Positions 33,015 to 41,708 of a stretch of 64,000 bases of DNA are shown piece by piece. Below the pieces are notes generated by a model. The model worked only from the letters and a program-made list of their open reading frames with translations. It did not search any database and was not told the DNA's origin. Made by a program: the position numbers and the translations under genes. Position 1 is the stretch's first letter. Each line of letters begins with the position of its first letter. This DNA comes from Phycisphaerae bacterium (lineage in GTDB: Bacteria; Planctomycetota; Phycisphaerae; Sedimentisphaerales; Anaerobacaceae), in the NCBI GenBank assembly GCA_016782865.1, contig JADHXR010000002.1, positions 1 to 64,000 of the forward strand, in the 5' to 3' direction.

Positions 33015-35372
33015 GTGCTAAATCTTCATGATTCAAAGGCTTTTTTTGTGATGATCGTTTTGGCGGCGTTAATCAACTTTTCCCCTGTGTTGAGAGGTCA
33101 GGACGGCACTATCTCGTCCCCTGAGATCAAAGCAACTATCGAGGCAGATTGGGATGCTCAGGAAAAGCGGCTGAGTCGAACGGCGGCGTCGCCCCAGGTG
33201 ATCAGTGCGAGACTGTCCGCAGCCGGGCGATTGCTCGGTGATCTTTCGCTAAAGGCTGATGCCCACGAACTTGACACCGAGAGGACGGCGTTGAAGAAGT
33301 TGCGATCGCGCTGCGAGAATATCGACCGAATGACCGGCAAGGCGCGTCTCCAACTTTATCGTGACATCCGGTGGGTGACGCGCAGCATTGTCCTCAAGAA
33401 TCCCTTGATCGCAGGCAAGCGCATCCTCTTTATGAAACGCAGGCGTTTCATCTGCCAGATGCTGCACGAGTATCTTGGTTACTACTATGACTACGAAGAC
33501 ATCGCTGGCGGCGGGATCTATTTGCTGGAAAATCCAGGCTACTCGTTTGTGCATCGGGATCTGACAGACAATCGACTGGGCCGGGGTAATTACACCACAC
33601 TGGCTCTGTCTTATGATGCAAGGACAATCTATTTTGCTTTTGCCGAGCGGGCCGCACAGAAACCGGATTACTATTCCGAGCAGCGCAAGTGTTTCCACAT
33701 TTATGCCATGAATGCCGACGGCAGCAACGTTAGACAAATCACCAGGGGACCTGACGACGACTTCGATCCATGTCCCCTGCCGGACGGTGGCCTGGCGTTC
33801 ATGTCGTCGGCCCGCGGAGGTTTTACGCGATGCAATAATCCGTGGGAACCATTGCCCGCTCATACCCTCCACCGGCTCGACCCGACCCTGAGTCACCGTA
33901 AGACCCTGTCGTTCCATGAGACCAGCGAGTGGCATCCCTCAGTGCTGCACGACGGGCGCATCGTGTACATCCGTTGGGACTATGTGGACCGCTCGGCTGC
34001 CAACTTTCACGGGCTCTGGATCGCCAATCCGGACGGCTCGGCTCCGATGGCTCTTTTCGGCAATTACACGATGCGCATCAACGCCTGCTATCAACCCAAG
34101 GCGATCCCGAATTCACATAAGCTCGTTTTTCTGGCCGGCGCCCACCACGCCGACGTGGGCGGCTCGCTCGTTGTGCTCGACCCGCATCGCATCGCCCTGG
34201 ACGGCAACACGGGTCAGGACAGCTTGGACGCAATCGAAGTACTGACCCCGGAGGTGTGTTTTCCCGAAGCGCCCGGCTGGCCCGGCAGCTATTTCCACAG
34301 CCCCTGGCCTTTATCGGAGAATTACTTCCTGGTCTCATTCAGCTTCGATCCTTTGCCCGGTATGGGACCCAAAGTCAAGAAGGATACCGAGACGGGACTC
34401 TACTATTTCGACCGGTTTGGGAATTTGGAGCTACTTTACCGCCAAGATGGTATTTCGTCCATGTATCCTATCGTGCTCGAACGTCGAGAGACACCGCCAA
34501 TCGTACCGGGCACATTGGATGAACAGTTGGGCGATGAAGGCGAGCTCATGGTGACAGATGTGCGTGAGAGTCATTTTGCGATGCCTGAGAATCGTCGCAT
34601 AGTCGAGCTGCGCGTTTTTCAGGTCTTGCCCAAGATCAGTACACACATCGCCAATGAGCCGCGCATAGGCCATGCCAATGCCGAGAGTGCGCGCATGCTG
34701 CTGGGCACGGTGCCGGTCGAGCCGGACGGCTCGGCGTATTTCCGAGTTCCCGCGAAAAAGCCTTTGTACTTTCAGGCCGTGGATGAAAACGGCAGAGCGG
34801 TCCAATCCATGCGATCGGTGACATATCTGCAGCCGGGCGAGCGGGTGACCTGTATAGGCTGTCATGAGCCTCGCAACCGGGCCGTGACGACTCGGAAAAC
34901 TCGTCCCCTTGCCGCACTGCGCCCGCCCTCGCGAATAATGGCCGGCCCGGAAGGGACGAGGCCTTTTGGTTTTCCGCGTCTGGTTCAACCGGTTCTGGAC
35001 AAACACTGTGTTCGTTGTCACGACGGCAATCCGGGCCCCGACAAGGGCAAGATCGCGCTAACGGGCGAGCCGGCGGGCCACTTCACCAAGTCATATGAAA
35101 ATCTCAAGCCTTTTGTGAGATGGTATGAATGGGGCGGGGCCAGCATCGAACCGATCGTGACCAGGCCCGGCAGGATAGGAGCCGATGAAAGCCCGTTGAC
35201 CAAGGTCCTGGCCGACGCCGTGCACAGCCAGTGCGCTAAACTTGACGACGATGAGCTGCGGCGATTATATATCTGGCTCGATGGCAATGTGCCGTTCTAC
35301 GGCGCCTACGATTCCGACAGACGGTTAGCCCAGAAAAGCGGTCGGTTAGTCCCGCCGCCGACAGTTCAGTAA
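33015..35372 (+). CDS. HzsA-related exported protein with two c-type haem motifs
   Basis: 785 residues with a signal peptide (FFVMIVLAALINFSPVLRG). The middle is a WD40/TolB-like propeller (TLALSYDARTIYFAF, ALPDGGLAFMSSARGG-type blades, NADGSNVRQIT). Two haem-binding motifs follow: CIGCHE near residue 615 and CVRCHDG near 670. This architecture matches proteins annotated as related to hydrazine synthase alpha, which are common in non-anammox planctomycetes; nothing here suggests real hydrazine synthesis. It probably transfers electrons or oxidises a substrate in the periplasm. Start: GTG 33015, set by AGGAGAA. Confidence 0.85.
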   Translation: MLNLHDSKAFFVMIVLAALINFSPVLRGQDGTISSPEIKATIEADWDAQEKRLSRTAASPQVISARLSAAGRLLGDLSLKADAHELDTERTALKKLRSRCENIDRMTGKARLQLYRDIRWVTRSIVLKNPLIAGKRILFMKRRRFICQMLHEYLGYYYDYEDIAGGGIYLLENPGYSFVHRDLTDNRLGRGNYTTLALSYDARTIYFAFAERAAQKPDYYSEQRKCFHIYAMNADGSNVRQITRGPDDDFDPCPLPDGGLAFMSSARGGFTRCNNPWEPLPAHTLHRLDPTLSHRKTLSFHETSEWHPSVLHDGRIVYIRWDYVDRSAANFHGLWIANPDGSAPMALFGNYTMRINACYQPKAIPNSHKLVFLAGAHHADVGGSLVVLDPHRIALDGNTGQDSLDAIEVLTPEVCFPEAPGWPGSYFHSPWPLSENYFLVSFSFDPLPGMGPKVKKDTETGLYYFDRFGNLELLYRQDGISSMYPIVLERRETPPIVPGTLDEQLGDEGELMVTDVRESHFAMPENRRIVELRVFQVLPKISTHIANEPRIGHANAESARMLLGTVPVEPDGSAYFRVPAKKPLYFQAVDENGRAVQSMRSVTYLQPGERVTCIGCHEPRNRAVTTRKTRPLAALRPPSRIMAGPEGTRPFGFPRLVQPVLDKHCVRCHDGNPGPDKGKIALTGEPAGHFTKSYENLKPFVRWYEWGGASIEPIVTRPGRIGADESPLTKVLADAVHSQCAKLDDDELRRLYIWLDGNVPFYGAYDSDRRLAQKSGRLVPPPTVQ

Positions 35373-35455
35373 CCTATACATCAAGTTCCGCAAACAACTC
35401 ATAGAATATTCTTGCGTGTGACCGGTCTGCCGCTGCCTTCGGTATTGAGCAGGGC

Positions 35456-36658
35456 TCAAGCCGTATACTTATCATATACCACGCGGGTTTTATCGCCTGC
35501 GATTGAGACTTCCAGGATCCTGTGAACATCTATGCCCGTCTCTTCTTGAATTCTGCGAATTCCTCCGTATTCTCTCTTGGCCACTGCCGAAACCGCTCCT
35601 TCGATATAGACATCATTATTCCGAAGCAAATTGATCAAACCTGTCAAGGTTCCTCCGCTGCTTACCGTGTCCTCAATGATATAAACGGTGTCGCCTCGCT
35701 GAATCCCGTATGGGTATAGATTACCTTTATAGTACTCCATGGAAAAGGCAGTCCCCTGCGATTCCGGTCCCGGAAACCACTTCGCCCCGGCAATGGGCAT
35801 ATTTGTGTACAGCGAGACCGCACCGAGAATGTGTGAGCACCTGTCAAATTCCGAGACTATTTTGTCTATCTGCGCTCTTGGGATGGACTGACCAATCTTA
35901 AAGGCTGCTTCTCTGAGCAGGTCCGCCTGGGTACAGGGACAGTGTTCGCTCAAAGGGACAATCATGAACATCACTTCTCTTCCTTCAGGACTCGTTATCG
36001 GAATTAACTCTTTTCCTTCATACGAAGAACGCAGCAAATTCTCTGAGATATCGATCTGAGGATTGTCGCAATACTTGGCAAAACGACAGTTGGCTGTTTC
36101 AACTCTGCTCCTTCTGCCGCCAACTTCAACGCTGAGCAATGATTTAATGTCTCGGTCCGGCAAGTTCGCCCTTCCAAAGCTTTTTCCATCGTATGTTTTT
36201 TCGGCCAGCACGTATATTTCATCAATCGTCGCCCCCCTTGACTCTATGAGATTGATTAACGTTCCAAGCGTTTCACCTCTGTCCATAACATCGTCGACGA
36301 TAGTGACTCTGTCGCCGGATTGCACACCCTGGAGGACGAGACGGCCGCCCCTGTAATGTGCATTGTCGCCGAAATAGGAAATAAGCTTATCTGCCAGCTC
36401 ATCCGAAGTCCAGCGGGCAATGGCAATATCATTGCCGTTGAGAAAGGAAAGCGCCCCGGCAATGTGGCCCGCACCGTGTTCTTCGGTAACAATTTTCCTG
36501 CCGGGTTCTATGGAGCTTGCAAGGATCGATGCGCAAACTCTCAGAGTCTCAGGGTCTAACCTCGGAGTCAACTCCGATATTGTGCTGATTATTCTTTTTC
36601 TGCCTTTGTATGCCGCAATAGTGGGCTGATCGTCGTATGCTCGAATGAATTTATGCAT
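35456..36658 (-). CDS. Tandem phosphoribosyltransferase-domain protein
   Basis: 400 residues with two type I phosphoribosyltransferase domains. The first holds the PRPP-binding loop VTIVDDVMDRGETLGTL near residue 140 and the second VYIIEDTVSSGGTLTGL near 335; both keep the hydrophobic strand, acidic pair and G/S-rich loop. Single-domain relatives salvage purine or pyrimidine bases or make orotidylate. Fusing two such domains in one chain is uncommon; one may be regulatory. The acidic pair reads DD in copy 1 and ED in copy 2. ATG 36658 is preceded by GGTGAAG; a longer frame from 36721 has no good site. Convergent with the HzsA-related gene. Confidence 0.8.
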   Translation of the reverse strand: MHKFIRAYDDQPTIAAYKGRKRIISTISELTPRLDPETLRVCASILASSIEPGRKIVTEEHGAGHIAGALSFLNGNDIAIARWTSDELADKLISYFGDNAHYRGGRLVLQGVQSGDRVTIVDDVMDRGETLGTLINLIESRGATIDEIYVLAEKTYDGKSFGRANLPDRDIKSLLSVEVGGRRSRVETANCRFAKYCDNPQIDISENLLRSSYEGKELIPITSPEGREVMFMIVPLSEHCPCTQADLLREAAFKIGQSIPRAQIDKIVSEFDRCSHILGAVSLYTNMPIAGAKWFPGPESQGTAFSMEYYKGNLYPYGIQRGDTVYIIEDTVSSGGTLTGLINLLRNNDVYIEGAVSAVAKREYGGIRRIQEETGIDVHRILEVSIAGDKTRVVYDKYTA

Positions 36659-36728
36659 TACTTCACCACATTTCTGATCTGATACTATAATTGAACGCAA
36701 TTGTATACTTAGCAAACCCAAACGAGTT

Positions 36729-36848
36729 TTATTTTTTGCGGGGCTTTTTCTTAGATTTGCGATTCTTAGGGGCAGGAGGGGAAAGCATCACCGTGAGAAT
36801 ATCATCGAGTTTGACTTGCTCACTTTTTGTTTTTTGGGGTTTGCTCAT
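36729..36848 (-). CDS. Possible 39-residue basic peptide
   Basis: Starts inside the PIN gene (ATG at 36848, 29 bases before that stop at 36820) in another frame and ends in a lysine/arginine-rich tail (KNRKSKKKPRKK). The overlap suggests coupled translation, and the tail would bind nucleic acid. It is short and could be chance. Confidence 0.3.
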   Translation of the reverse strand: MSKPQKTKSEQVKLDDILTVMLSPPAPKNRKSKKKPRKK

Positions 36849-37311
36849 CCAAGTCACCAAAATCCATTTGGTACTCAATATCCGGTTTGCGAATGCGCAA
36901 CTTTGGACTGCCAAATTTATTGTCAAGTTTCAGCAACAGATCATCAAACGTATGCATTACTGCAACTTTGTTCAGAATTGCCGTAGCAACATGAATAGAA
37001 TCTTTAGGCCACAATCCTGATCGCCTCCACATCAATCGCCTTGCATACTCGGCAACAAATCTATCGACATTCCGAATGCTAATATAACTGTGTTTAAAAT
37101 AGTCTGCGATTTTGTCTTCTTCCGCTTTGAGCAAGCGAGGCCGTCCCTTGAGTTTTATTACTTCTGTTAAAGTTATCGCTGAAGTGACAATCATTACTTT
37201 GCCATTTTCAGCAGCAGCAACCGTCCCCTTGCATAGAGCAACCTTATCGGGTTCATCCATGAATACTCCGAGGAAGCAATTTGCATCCCAATAGACTCTC
37301 TTTTTAGCCAT
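36820..37311 (-). CDS. PIN-domain ribonuclease (VapC-like)
   Basis: 163 residues, typical for a PIN endoribonuclease. Acidic residues expected to hold Mg2+ are in place: D in VYWDANCFLGVF (residue 9), E in TLTEVIKLKG, D in WPKDSIHVATA and D in HTFDDLLLKL. VapC toxins cleave tRNA or rRNA; other PIN proteins process RNA. The gene begins one base after the stop of an unknown 248-residue protein, a toxin-antitoxin-like arrangement, although the partner is much larger than VapB. A basic 39-residue frame overlaps its end. Confidence 0.8.
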   Translation of the reverse strand: MAKKRVYWDANCFLGVFMDEPDKVALCKGTVAAAENGKVMIVTSAITLTEVIKLKGRPRLLKAEEDKIADYFKHSYISIRNVDRFVAEYARRLMWRRSGLWPKDSIHVATAILNKVAVMHTFDDLLLKLDNKFGSPKLRIRKPDIEYQMDFGDLDEQTPKNKK

Positions 37312-37312
37312 A

Positions 37313-38059
37313 TTAGTCTTTCAAAATGCCTATCATGTCGGAGAATGTGGGCAACTTATCTTCGGCTGGGAAAATATTGATGTGCTCGATTTCCACACTT
37401 ACTGGTTCGCCGGTTTTACGATATCGAACTAAGCCATAGACAGCTATACGGCTTCTCACAGCAGCAATAACATCATCAAACATGTCATCTGAAAAAAAGC
37501 ATTTCACTTCCTTACCCGTTAGCTGTTCCCAAACCGAGAAGTTGAGCCGCCCCTTGACTTTGAGTGCTAATAGTTGTCCCTCTATAGTGCCATAAGAGCT
37601 TGTTTCAGTGCCTAATATTTCATCTACATACGCTACGCTAGCGGGCGATAATTCGCATCGCTTCTTGCCAATATCCAAGCTCATACGCTCTATGCCTTCG
37701 TCACCCAAGCCCGTAATGCTGCCAAGCTCAGAGAGCTTTTTCAGTGCCGTATCAGAAAAGTGGGCTGGCCTTCGCGTCCTTTTTCCTATTGCTTCTATGC
37801 CATTCTTAACTGCTCGCACGGTCTTTGAAGCAAGTTGCCTCGAACCATTCACGGACCTCGCCGTTGCGCATAAACCAATGCTCCCCGTCTTCACAGATAC
37901 GACCCACTCTATCGCCTTGGATTTCCCGGTTACATCGGCTGCAACGTCATTTATTAAGTCAAAAAAAAGCCTAACGCTGCGCGTAAACTTGTCAGCCGTG
38001 ATATCTTCCCCGGATATTTCAAGCGTGATCGTATTGGGTTTGGACTTTATATCACTCAT
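37313..38059 (-). CDS. Unknown protein coupled to a PIN toxin
   Basis: 248 residues with no signal or membrane segment. I do not recognise the fold; it starts with a beta-rich stretch (NTITLEISGEDITADKFTRSV), a central helical block, then another beta segment (YGTIEGQLLALKVKGRLNF) that could be an OB- or SH3-like subdomain. The ATG at 38059 is chosen for GAGGGC just upstream. The PIN gene starts one base after its stop, so the pair is surely co-translated and may form a toxin-antitoxin or RNA-processing unit. Confidence 0.65.
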   Translation of the reverse strand: MSDIKSKPNTITLEISGEDITADKFTRSVRLFFDLINDVAADVTGKSKAIEWVVSVKTGSIGLCATARSVNGSRQLASKTVRAVKNGIEAIGKRTRRPAHFSDTALKKLSELGSITGLGDEGIERMSLDIGKKRCELSPASVAYVDEILGTETSSYGTIEGQLLALKVKGRLNFSVWEQLTGKEVKCFFSDDMFDDVIAAVRSRIAVYGLVRYRKTGEPVSVEIEHINIFPAEDKLPTFSDMIGILKD

Positions 38060-38705
38060 ACTGCCCTCACTTGCCAACATGAGTCCCGGTATAGCAACCT
38101 TTTACCTTCAACTCCACTGAGCACAACAGAGGCTGACACTCCATCATCTTGCTTCCTCATATTATACCTGAAATCAAACTCAAGCCCTGCTATCTTTGTA
38201 AATTTCGTTCCCTATAGACATAAGTATACTCCTCATAACTCCAACTGTTTCATACAAAATTGTACCCTGTCATTTGGCTTTGTCAAATATACAATTGCGT
38301 AATTGAAAATCGAACTTATTAACAAGCGATTACTTGCCTTGTTGTCAGCGGGATTCGGTTTTGTCAGAGATACAACTTCTTCAGTTGCCCGGTAACATGT
38401 TCGAAGGCCTCATCGACATCGTCCAAAACCTTAAAGAGTTCTAACTCAGCCGGCGCGATGACGCCACATGTCCGTCCTGCTTCTACTATAATAACGCCAG
38501 AGATGTACGTAAGCAAGTGGCTTCTTCATCTGCGTTATTATAGCGCCTACCCTTGCAATATCACGCCCTTATGGTAATATCCTGCCACGGCGTACAATCA
38601 TCGCCGGAACCGGACGAATGGGCGGTCGCGTGTGCCGCCGGCAGCTTAATGCAAAGAGGTCGGGGGATGAAGGCACGTTCATGTGCAACTGGTTTGGAGC
38701 ATCAT
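38060..38705. other. Intergenic; possible decayed gene fragment at 38364-38507
   Basis: Mostly nothing. Read on the minus strand, about 38507-38364 encodes ...VIAPAELELFKVLDDVDEAF then EHVTGQLKKLYL-stop, reminiscent of the C-terminus of LOG / lysine-decarboxylase-like proteins. No start or upstream part is present, so it would be a remnant. GGAG at about 38695 serves the sulfatase ATG at 38706. Confidence 0.35.
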
Positions 38706-40130
38706 ATGAAAAACAAGCGCAAAGTAACTATGCGATCGACCGGCATTCTCTTTGTTTCATTGATAGGTATTGCCTGTCGCGGGGCCGCCGCCGAAGGGCC
38801 GCCGCCTAACATCGTGTTGATCCTTACCGACGACCAGGGCTGGAGCCAGATGTCGCAGGTGATGGACCCGCGGATTGCCGAATCGCGATCGACGTACCTC
38901 GAAACCCCGAGTATGAGCCGCCTGGCCCGCGAGGGGATACGCTTCACCAGCGGTTATTCCCCTGCGCCGCTGTGCACGCCCACACGGCGCAGCATTCTGT
39001 GCGGCACGAGTGCCGCCCGAAGCGGCACGGAGTTCAAGAGCGAATGTATCCCGGCCGAGCACATGACCATCCCCAGGGCTTTGAAGAAAGCAAATCGCAA
39101 CTACGCTTGTGCCCACTTCGGCAAATGGGGCGAGGACATGATCTCGACGCCCCGGCAATGTGGCTACGACACCAGCGACGGGATGACGGGCAATGGCACC
39201 GGCGGCATGCCGAGAACGCTGGGCATCGAGCCGGCAAGCCACACCGAAGGCCCACCGCATTTTATCGACAACGAAGATCCGAAGCGAACCCGCACGATTA
39301 CGGACAGAGCCATCGGCTTCATGCGCGAGCAAACCAATGCAAAGCGACCGTTCTATGTTCAGGTCAGCTACTATGCCGTCCACCTGTCGGTAGTCTGTAA
39401 GGAGCAAACGCTGAGCAAGTACGAGCGGAAGGGCGAGCCGGACCGTGGATACACCCGCGCCTGGGCGGCGATGATGGAGGAGCTGGATACCGGCGTGGGA
39501 CGTCTGCTGGAAGCTATTGACAAACTTGGTATCGACGAAAACACGTACGTGTTCTTCACCGCCGACAACGGGGGTCGCGGCACCGTACCGGGCGGCTCGA
39601 ACCTGCCCACTAACGTTCCGCTGTACGGCGCCAAGCACAGTCTCTACGAAGGCGGCATTCGCGTCCCCTTCATAGTGCGCGGCCCAGGCATTACACCCGG
39701 CTCTCTCTGCCACACACCTTCGGTGGGCTACGACTTTCTGCCGACCTTTTATGACCTTGCCGGCGGGCGAGGAGAACTAACGGACGAAATCGACGGCGCT
39801 AGCATCCGACCTTTGTTGGGCAATCCGCGAGCTTCGATCCGCCGGCCACAGAACTCGCTGTTCTTCCACCGGCCCGGGCGGAGGTTCTCGGCCGTCCGTC
39901 AGGGCGACTACAAGCTCATGCTTTTCTGGACGCCGGACGGCACGATTCGTTCACGCGAGCTTTACTGCGTCAATCCTGATCCCCGCGAACAAGATAGGAA
40001 CATTGCCGACAAAGAAACAGACAAAGCGAATGATCTGCAGGCCACCCTGCTTGCGCACCTGAAATCGGTGGGCGCAGAGAAAGCGGTGAGTGTCCCTCAG
40101 AAACGCAAAAAGAAGGAGAAGCAAAAGTGA
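38706..40130 (+). CDS. Exported formylglycine-type sulfatase
   Basis: 474 residues with a signal peptide ([18 protein letters not shown]). N-terminal metal-binding stretch [15 protein letters not shown] is followed by the C-x-P-x-R signature ([14 protein letters not shown], Cys near residue 89), whose cysteine is converted to formylglycine. LHFGKWG-type sequence (AHFGKWGED) and the FTADNGGRG metal-binding stretch are also present. It hydrolyses sulfate esters, probably of polysaccharides such as ulvan or carrageenan, outside the cytoplasm. The ATG 38706 is set by GGAG and the signal peptide; an upstream frame from 38553 is not needed. It overlaps the next sulfatase by GTGA. Confidence 0.92.
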   Translation: MKNKRKVTMRSTGILFVSLIGIACRGAAAEGPPPNIVLILTDDQGWSQMSQVMDPRIAESRSTYLETPSMSRLAREGIRFTSGYSPAPLCTPTRRSILCGTSAARSGTEFKSECIPAEHMTIPRALKKANRNYACAHFGKWGEDMISTPRQCGYDTSDGMTGNGTGGMPRTLGIEPASHTEGPPHFIDNEDPKRTRTITDRAIGFMREQTNAKRPFYVQVSYYAVHLSVVCKEQTLSKYERKGEPDRGYTRAWAAMMEELDTGVGRLLEAIDKLGIDENTYVFFTADNGGRGTVPGGSNLPTNVPLYGAKHSLYEGGIRVPFIVRGPGITPGSLCHTPSVGYDFLPTFYDLAGGRGELTDEIDGASIRPLLGNPRASIRRPQNSLFFHRPGRRFSAVRQGDYKLMLFWTPDGTIRSRELYCVNPDPREQDRNIADKETDKANDLQATLLAHLKSVGAEKAVSVPQKRKKKEKQK

Positions 40131-40486
40131 TCCAGAGATATGTCACCACATTCTTTATCGTTCTCGCACATGCATTGCTCACAACTGCTACAGCAGGCGA
40201 ACGTCCCAACATCATCCTTATCATGGCGGACGATCTCGGCTTTGCCGATCTGGGATGCTACGGTTCCGAGATTGCGACGCCGAATCTGGATACCCTCGCC
40301 GGCAACGGGCTGCGATTCACGCAGTTCTACAATACGGCTAAGTGCCACTCTTCACGGGCTTCGAGATTATCCCAGTCTCAATGGGAAGATTGCGCCATAA
40401 GGCGCTTGGTGAGCCGGTTTCCAGTGGACACATACGCTTGGATGCCATTCTGGATGGCGGATACCGACGAGCTTCCTGCATCCTGA
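40127..40486 (+). pseudogene. Truncated second sulfatase
   Basis: Begins at a GTG overlapping the previous stop, with a signal peptide ([18 protein letters not shown]), [21 protein letters not shown] and then the catalytic C-x-S-x-R motif in [11 protein letters not shown]. Right after this (about 40363) the sulfatase sequence ends and the frame runs on for about 40 unrelated codons to a stop. The remaining about 400 codons, including the C-terminal metal ligands, are absent. From the same point a KaiC-like frame is recognisable. The product, if made, cannot be an active sulfatase. Confidence 0.85.
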
Positions 40487-41385
40487 TCACGGGGGCGGCC
40501 GGGACAGGCAAATCCACGATGTCAGCTACATTCACCCGGGCGGCTTGCCAGCGGGGAGAAAAAGTGCTTTACGCTAACTTCGAGGAATCGCCCGAGGCAA
40601 TGCTCTCTGCTATGCTAAGCCCAGGGATTGACCTGCAGGTATATGTGGACAACGGCACGCTAAACATATTGACGGCAATGCCCGAATCCATGGGGGCCGA
40701 AGAACACCTGCTGCGGACATTCGAGGCGATTAAGGCTCATCAAGCGGACCATGTGATCGTAGATTCCCTCTCTTCCTGCCAGCGTTTTGGTTCCGAGCGA
40801 ATCGCTTTTGAGTTTATCGTGCGGCTCGTGAACCGCTGTAAGGAATGCGGCGCGACAATTATCCTTATCAATCAGGCGGAAGGTTTTACGAATACCCAGG
40901 AGATTAGCGGCATCGGCATCTCGTCGATAGTCGATTCGGTGCTGGCCTTGCGCCACATCGACGTTGGAGGAGAGGTAAACCGCATGATCCTGGTGATGAA
41001 AGCGAGGGGATCGAAACACTCGAACCAGTACCGGGAGTTCCTAATCACAGATGACGGCATCGATATCGCCGATGTATACGTAGGTATAGGCGGCGCCTTG
41101 ACAGGGGCGGCACGGCAGGAGCAGGAGGCAAAGGAAAACGCCGAGTGGCTGCTGAAACGGCAGCAGATCGAACGCAAGGAGCAAGAGCTTGTCAAGAAGC
41201 AAACTACAATTGAGGCCGAAGCTACTATAGCGAGGGAGGAGCTTGCCGCCGCTGACTTGGAAGTGGAGCAACTGAAACTAACCGAGAGTGTCTTGGTCAA
41301 TGGCAGTACCCGTCGCGGTGAGATGCGGCATGAGGACTCGGACAGCGAGCGGCACAGGTCCGGCGACAAAGGAGGTCAAGAATGA
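40342..41385 (+). CDS. KaiC-like ATPase, second half only (5' truncated)
   Basis: 347 codons from a GTG at 40342, but real KaiC homology begins around the fifth codon (GFEIIPVS, the linker between CI and CII domains). P-loop GAAGTGKS is at residues 51-58, the catalytic EE in [12 protein letters not shown], Walker B in HVIVDSLSS. It thus has a single CII-type RecA domain, followed by a long, charged coiled-coil-like tail of about 95 residues ([18 protein letters not shown]...). KaiC proteins normally have two such domains. Upstream is a sulfatase stump, so a CI domain was probably lost, or the gene is a natural single-domain form with a changed start. It overlaps kaiB by ATGA. Confidence 0.8.
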   Translation: MPLFTGFEIIPVSMGRLRHKALGEPVSSGHIRLDAILDGGYRRASCILITGAAGTGKSTMSATFTRAACQRGEKVLYANFEESPEAMLSAMLSPGIDLQVYVDNGTLNILTAMPESMGAEEHLLRTFEAIKAHQADHVIVDSLSSCQRFGSERIAFEFIVRLVNRCKECGATIILINQAEGFTNTQEISGIGISSIVDSVLALRHIDVGGEVNRMILVMKARGSKHSNQYREFLITDDGIDIADVYVGIGGALTGAARQEQEAKENAEWLLKRQQIERKEQELVKKQTTIEAEATIAREELAAADLEVEQLKLTESVLVNGSTRRGEMRHEDSDSERHRSGDKGGQE

Positions 41386-41708
41386 GCAAGCCCGTTGAGA
41401 GCACGAACGCACCGGTCGCCACGACCGCAGGTAAAAAATACGTCCTGCGTCTGTTCGTAGCCGGGGACGAGCCAAACTCCAAGAAGGCCAGAGAGAATCT
41501 CACGCAGCTTTGCGAAACACACCTCCAGGGGGAATATGAGGTCGAAATCGTGGATGTATTGGAGGATTTCGAAGCTGCTCTCAAGAGCAATGTGCTGCTG
41601 ACGCCGGCTCTGATTGTGGTCGCTCCCAAGCCAACTACGATTTTCGGCAACCTGAACGATACCGATAAGGTCCTCGGCGCACTGAGGCTAAGTGGGGGCA
41701 AATCATGA
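41382..41708 (+). CDS. kaiB: KaiB-like protein
   Basis: 108 residues. After a 20-residue leader comes KYVLRLFVAGDEPNSKKA, then EYEVEIVDVLEDFEAALKSN and VLLTPALIVVAPKP, the conserved pattern of KaiB (thioredoxin-like fold that can switch state). In cyanobacteria KaiB binds KaiC and sequesters KaiA; outside cyanobacteria KaiB-KaiC pairs with histidine kinases occur in many bacteria and are tied to stress or signalling. Coupled to the KaiC half upstream (ATGA) and to the kinase downstream (ATGA), so the three are surely translated together. No kaiA is present. Confidence 0.92.
   Translation: MSKPVESTNAPVATTAGKKYVLRLFVAGDEPNSKKARENLTQLCETHLQGEYEVEIVDVLEDFEAALKSNVLLTPALIVVAPKPTTIFGNLNDTDKVLGALRLSGGKS

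Noticed and set aside
33015-35372. True hydrazine synthase alpha subunit, suggesting an anammox organism
   Set aside because: No hzsB/hzsC or other anammox gene is near, and such HzsA-related proteins are common in other planctomycetes.
40342-41385. Complete KaiC gene
   Set aside because: Only one RecA-type domain is encoded, and it begins within the linker typical between CI and CII.
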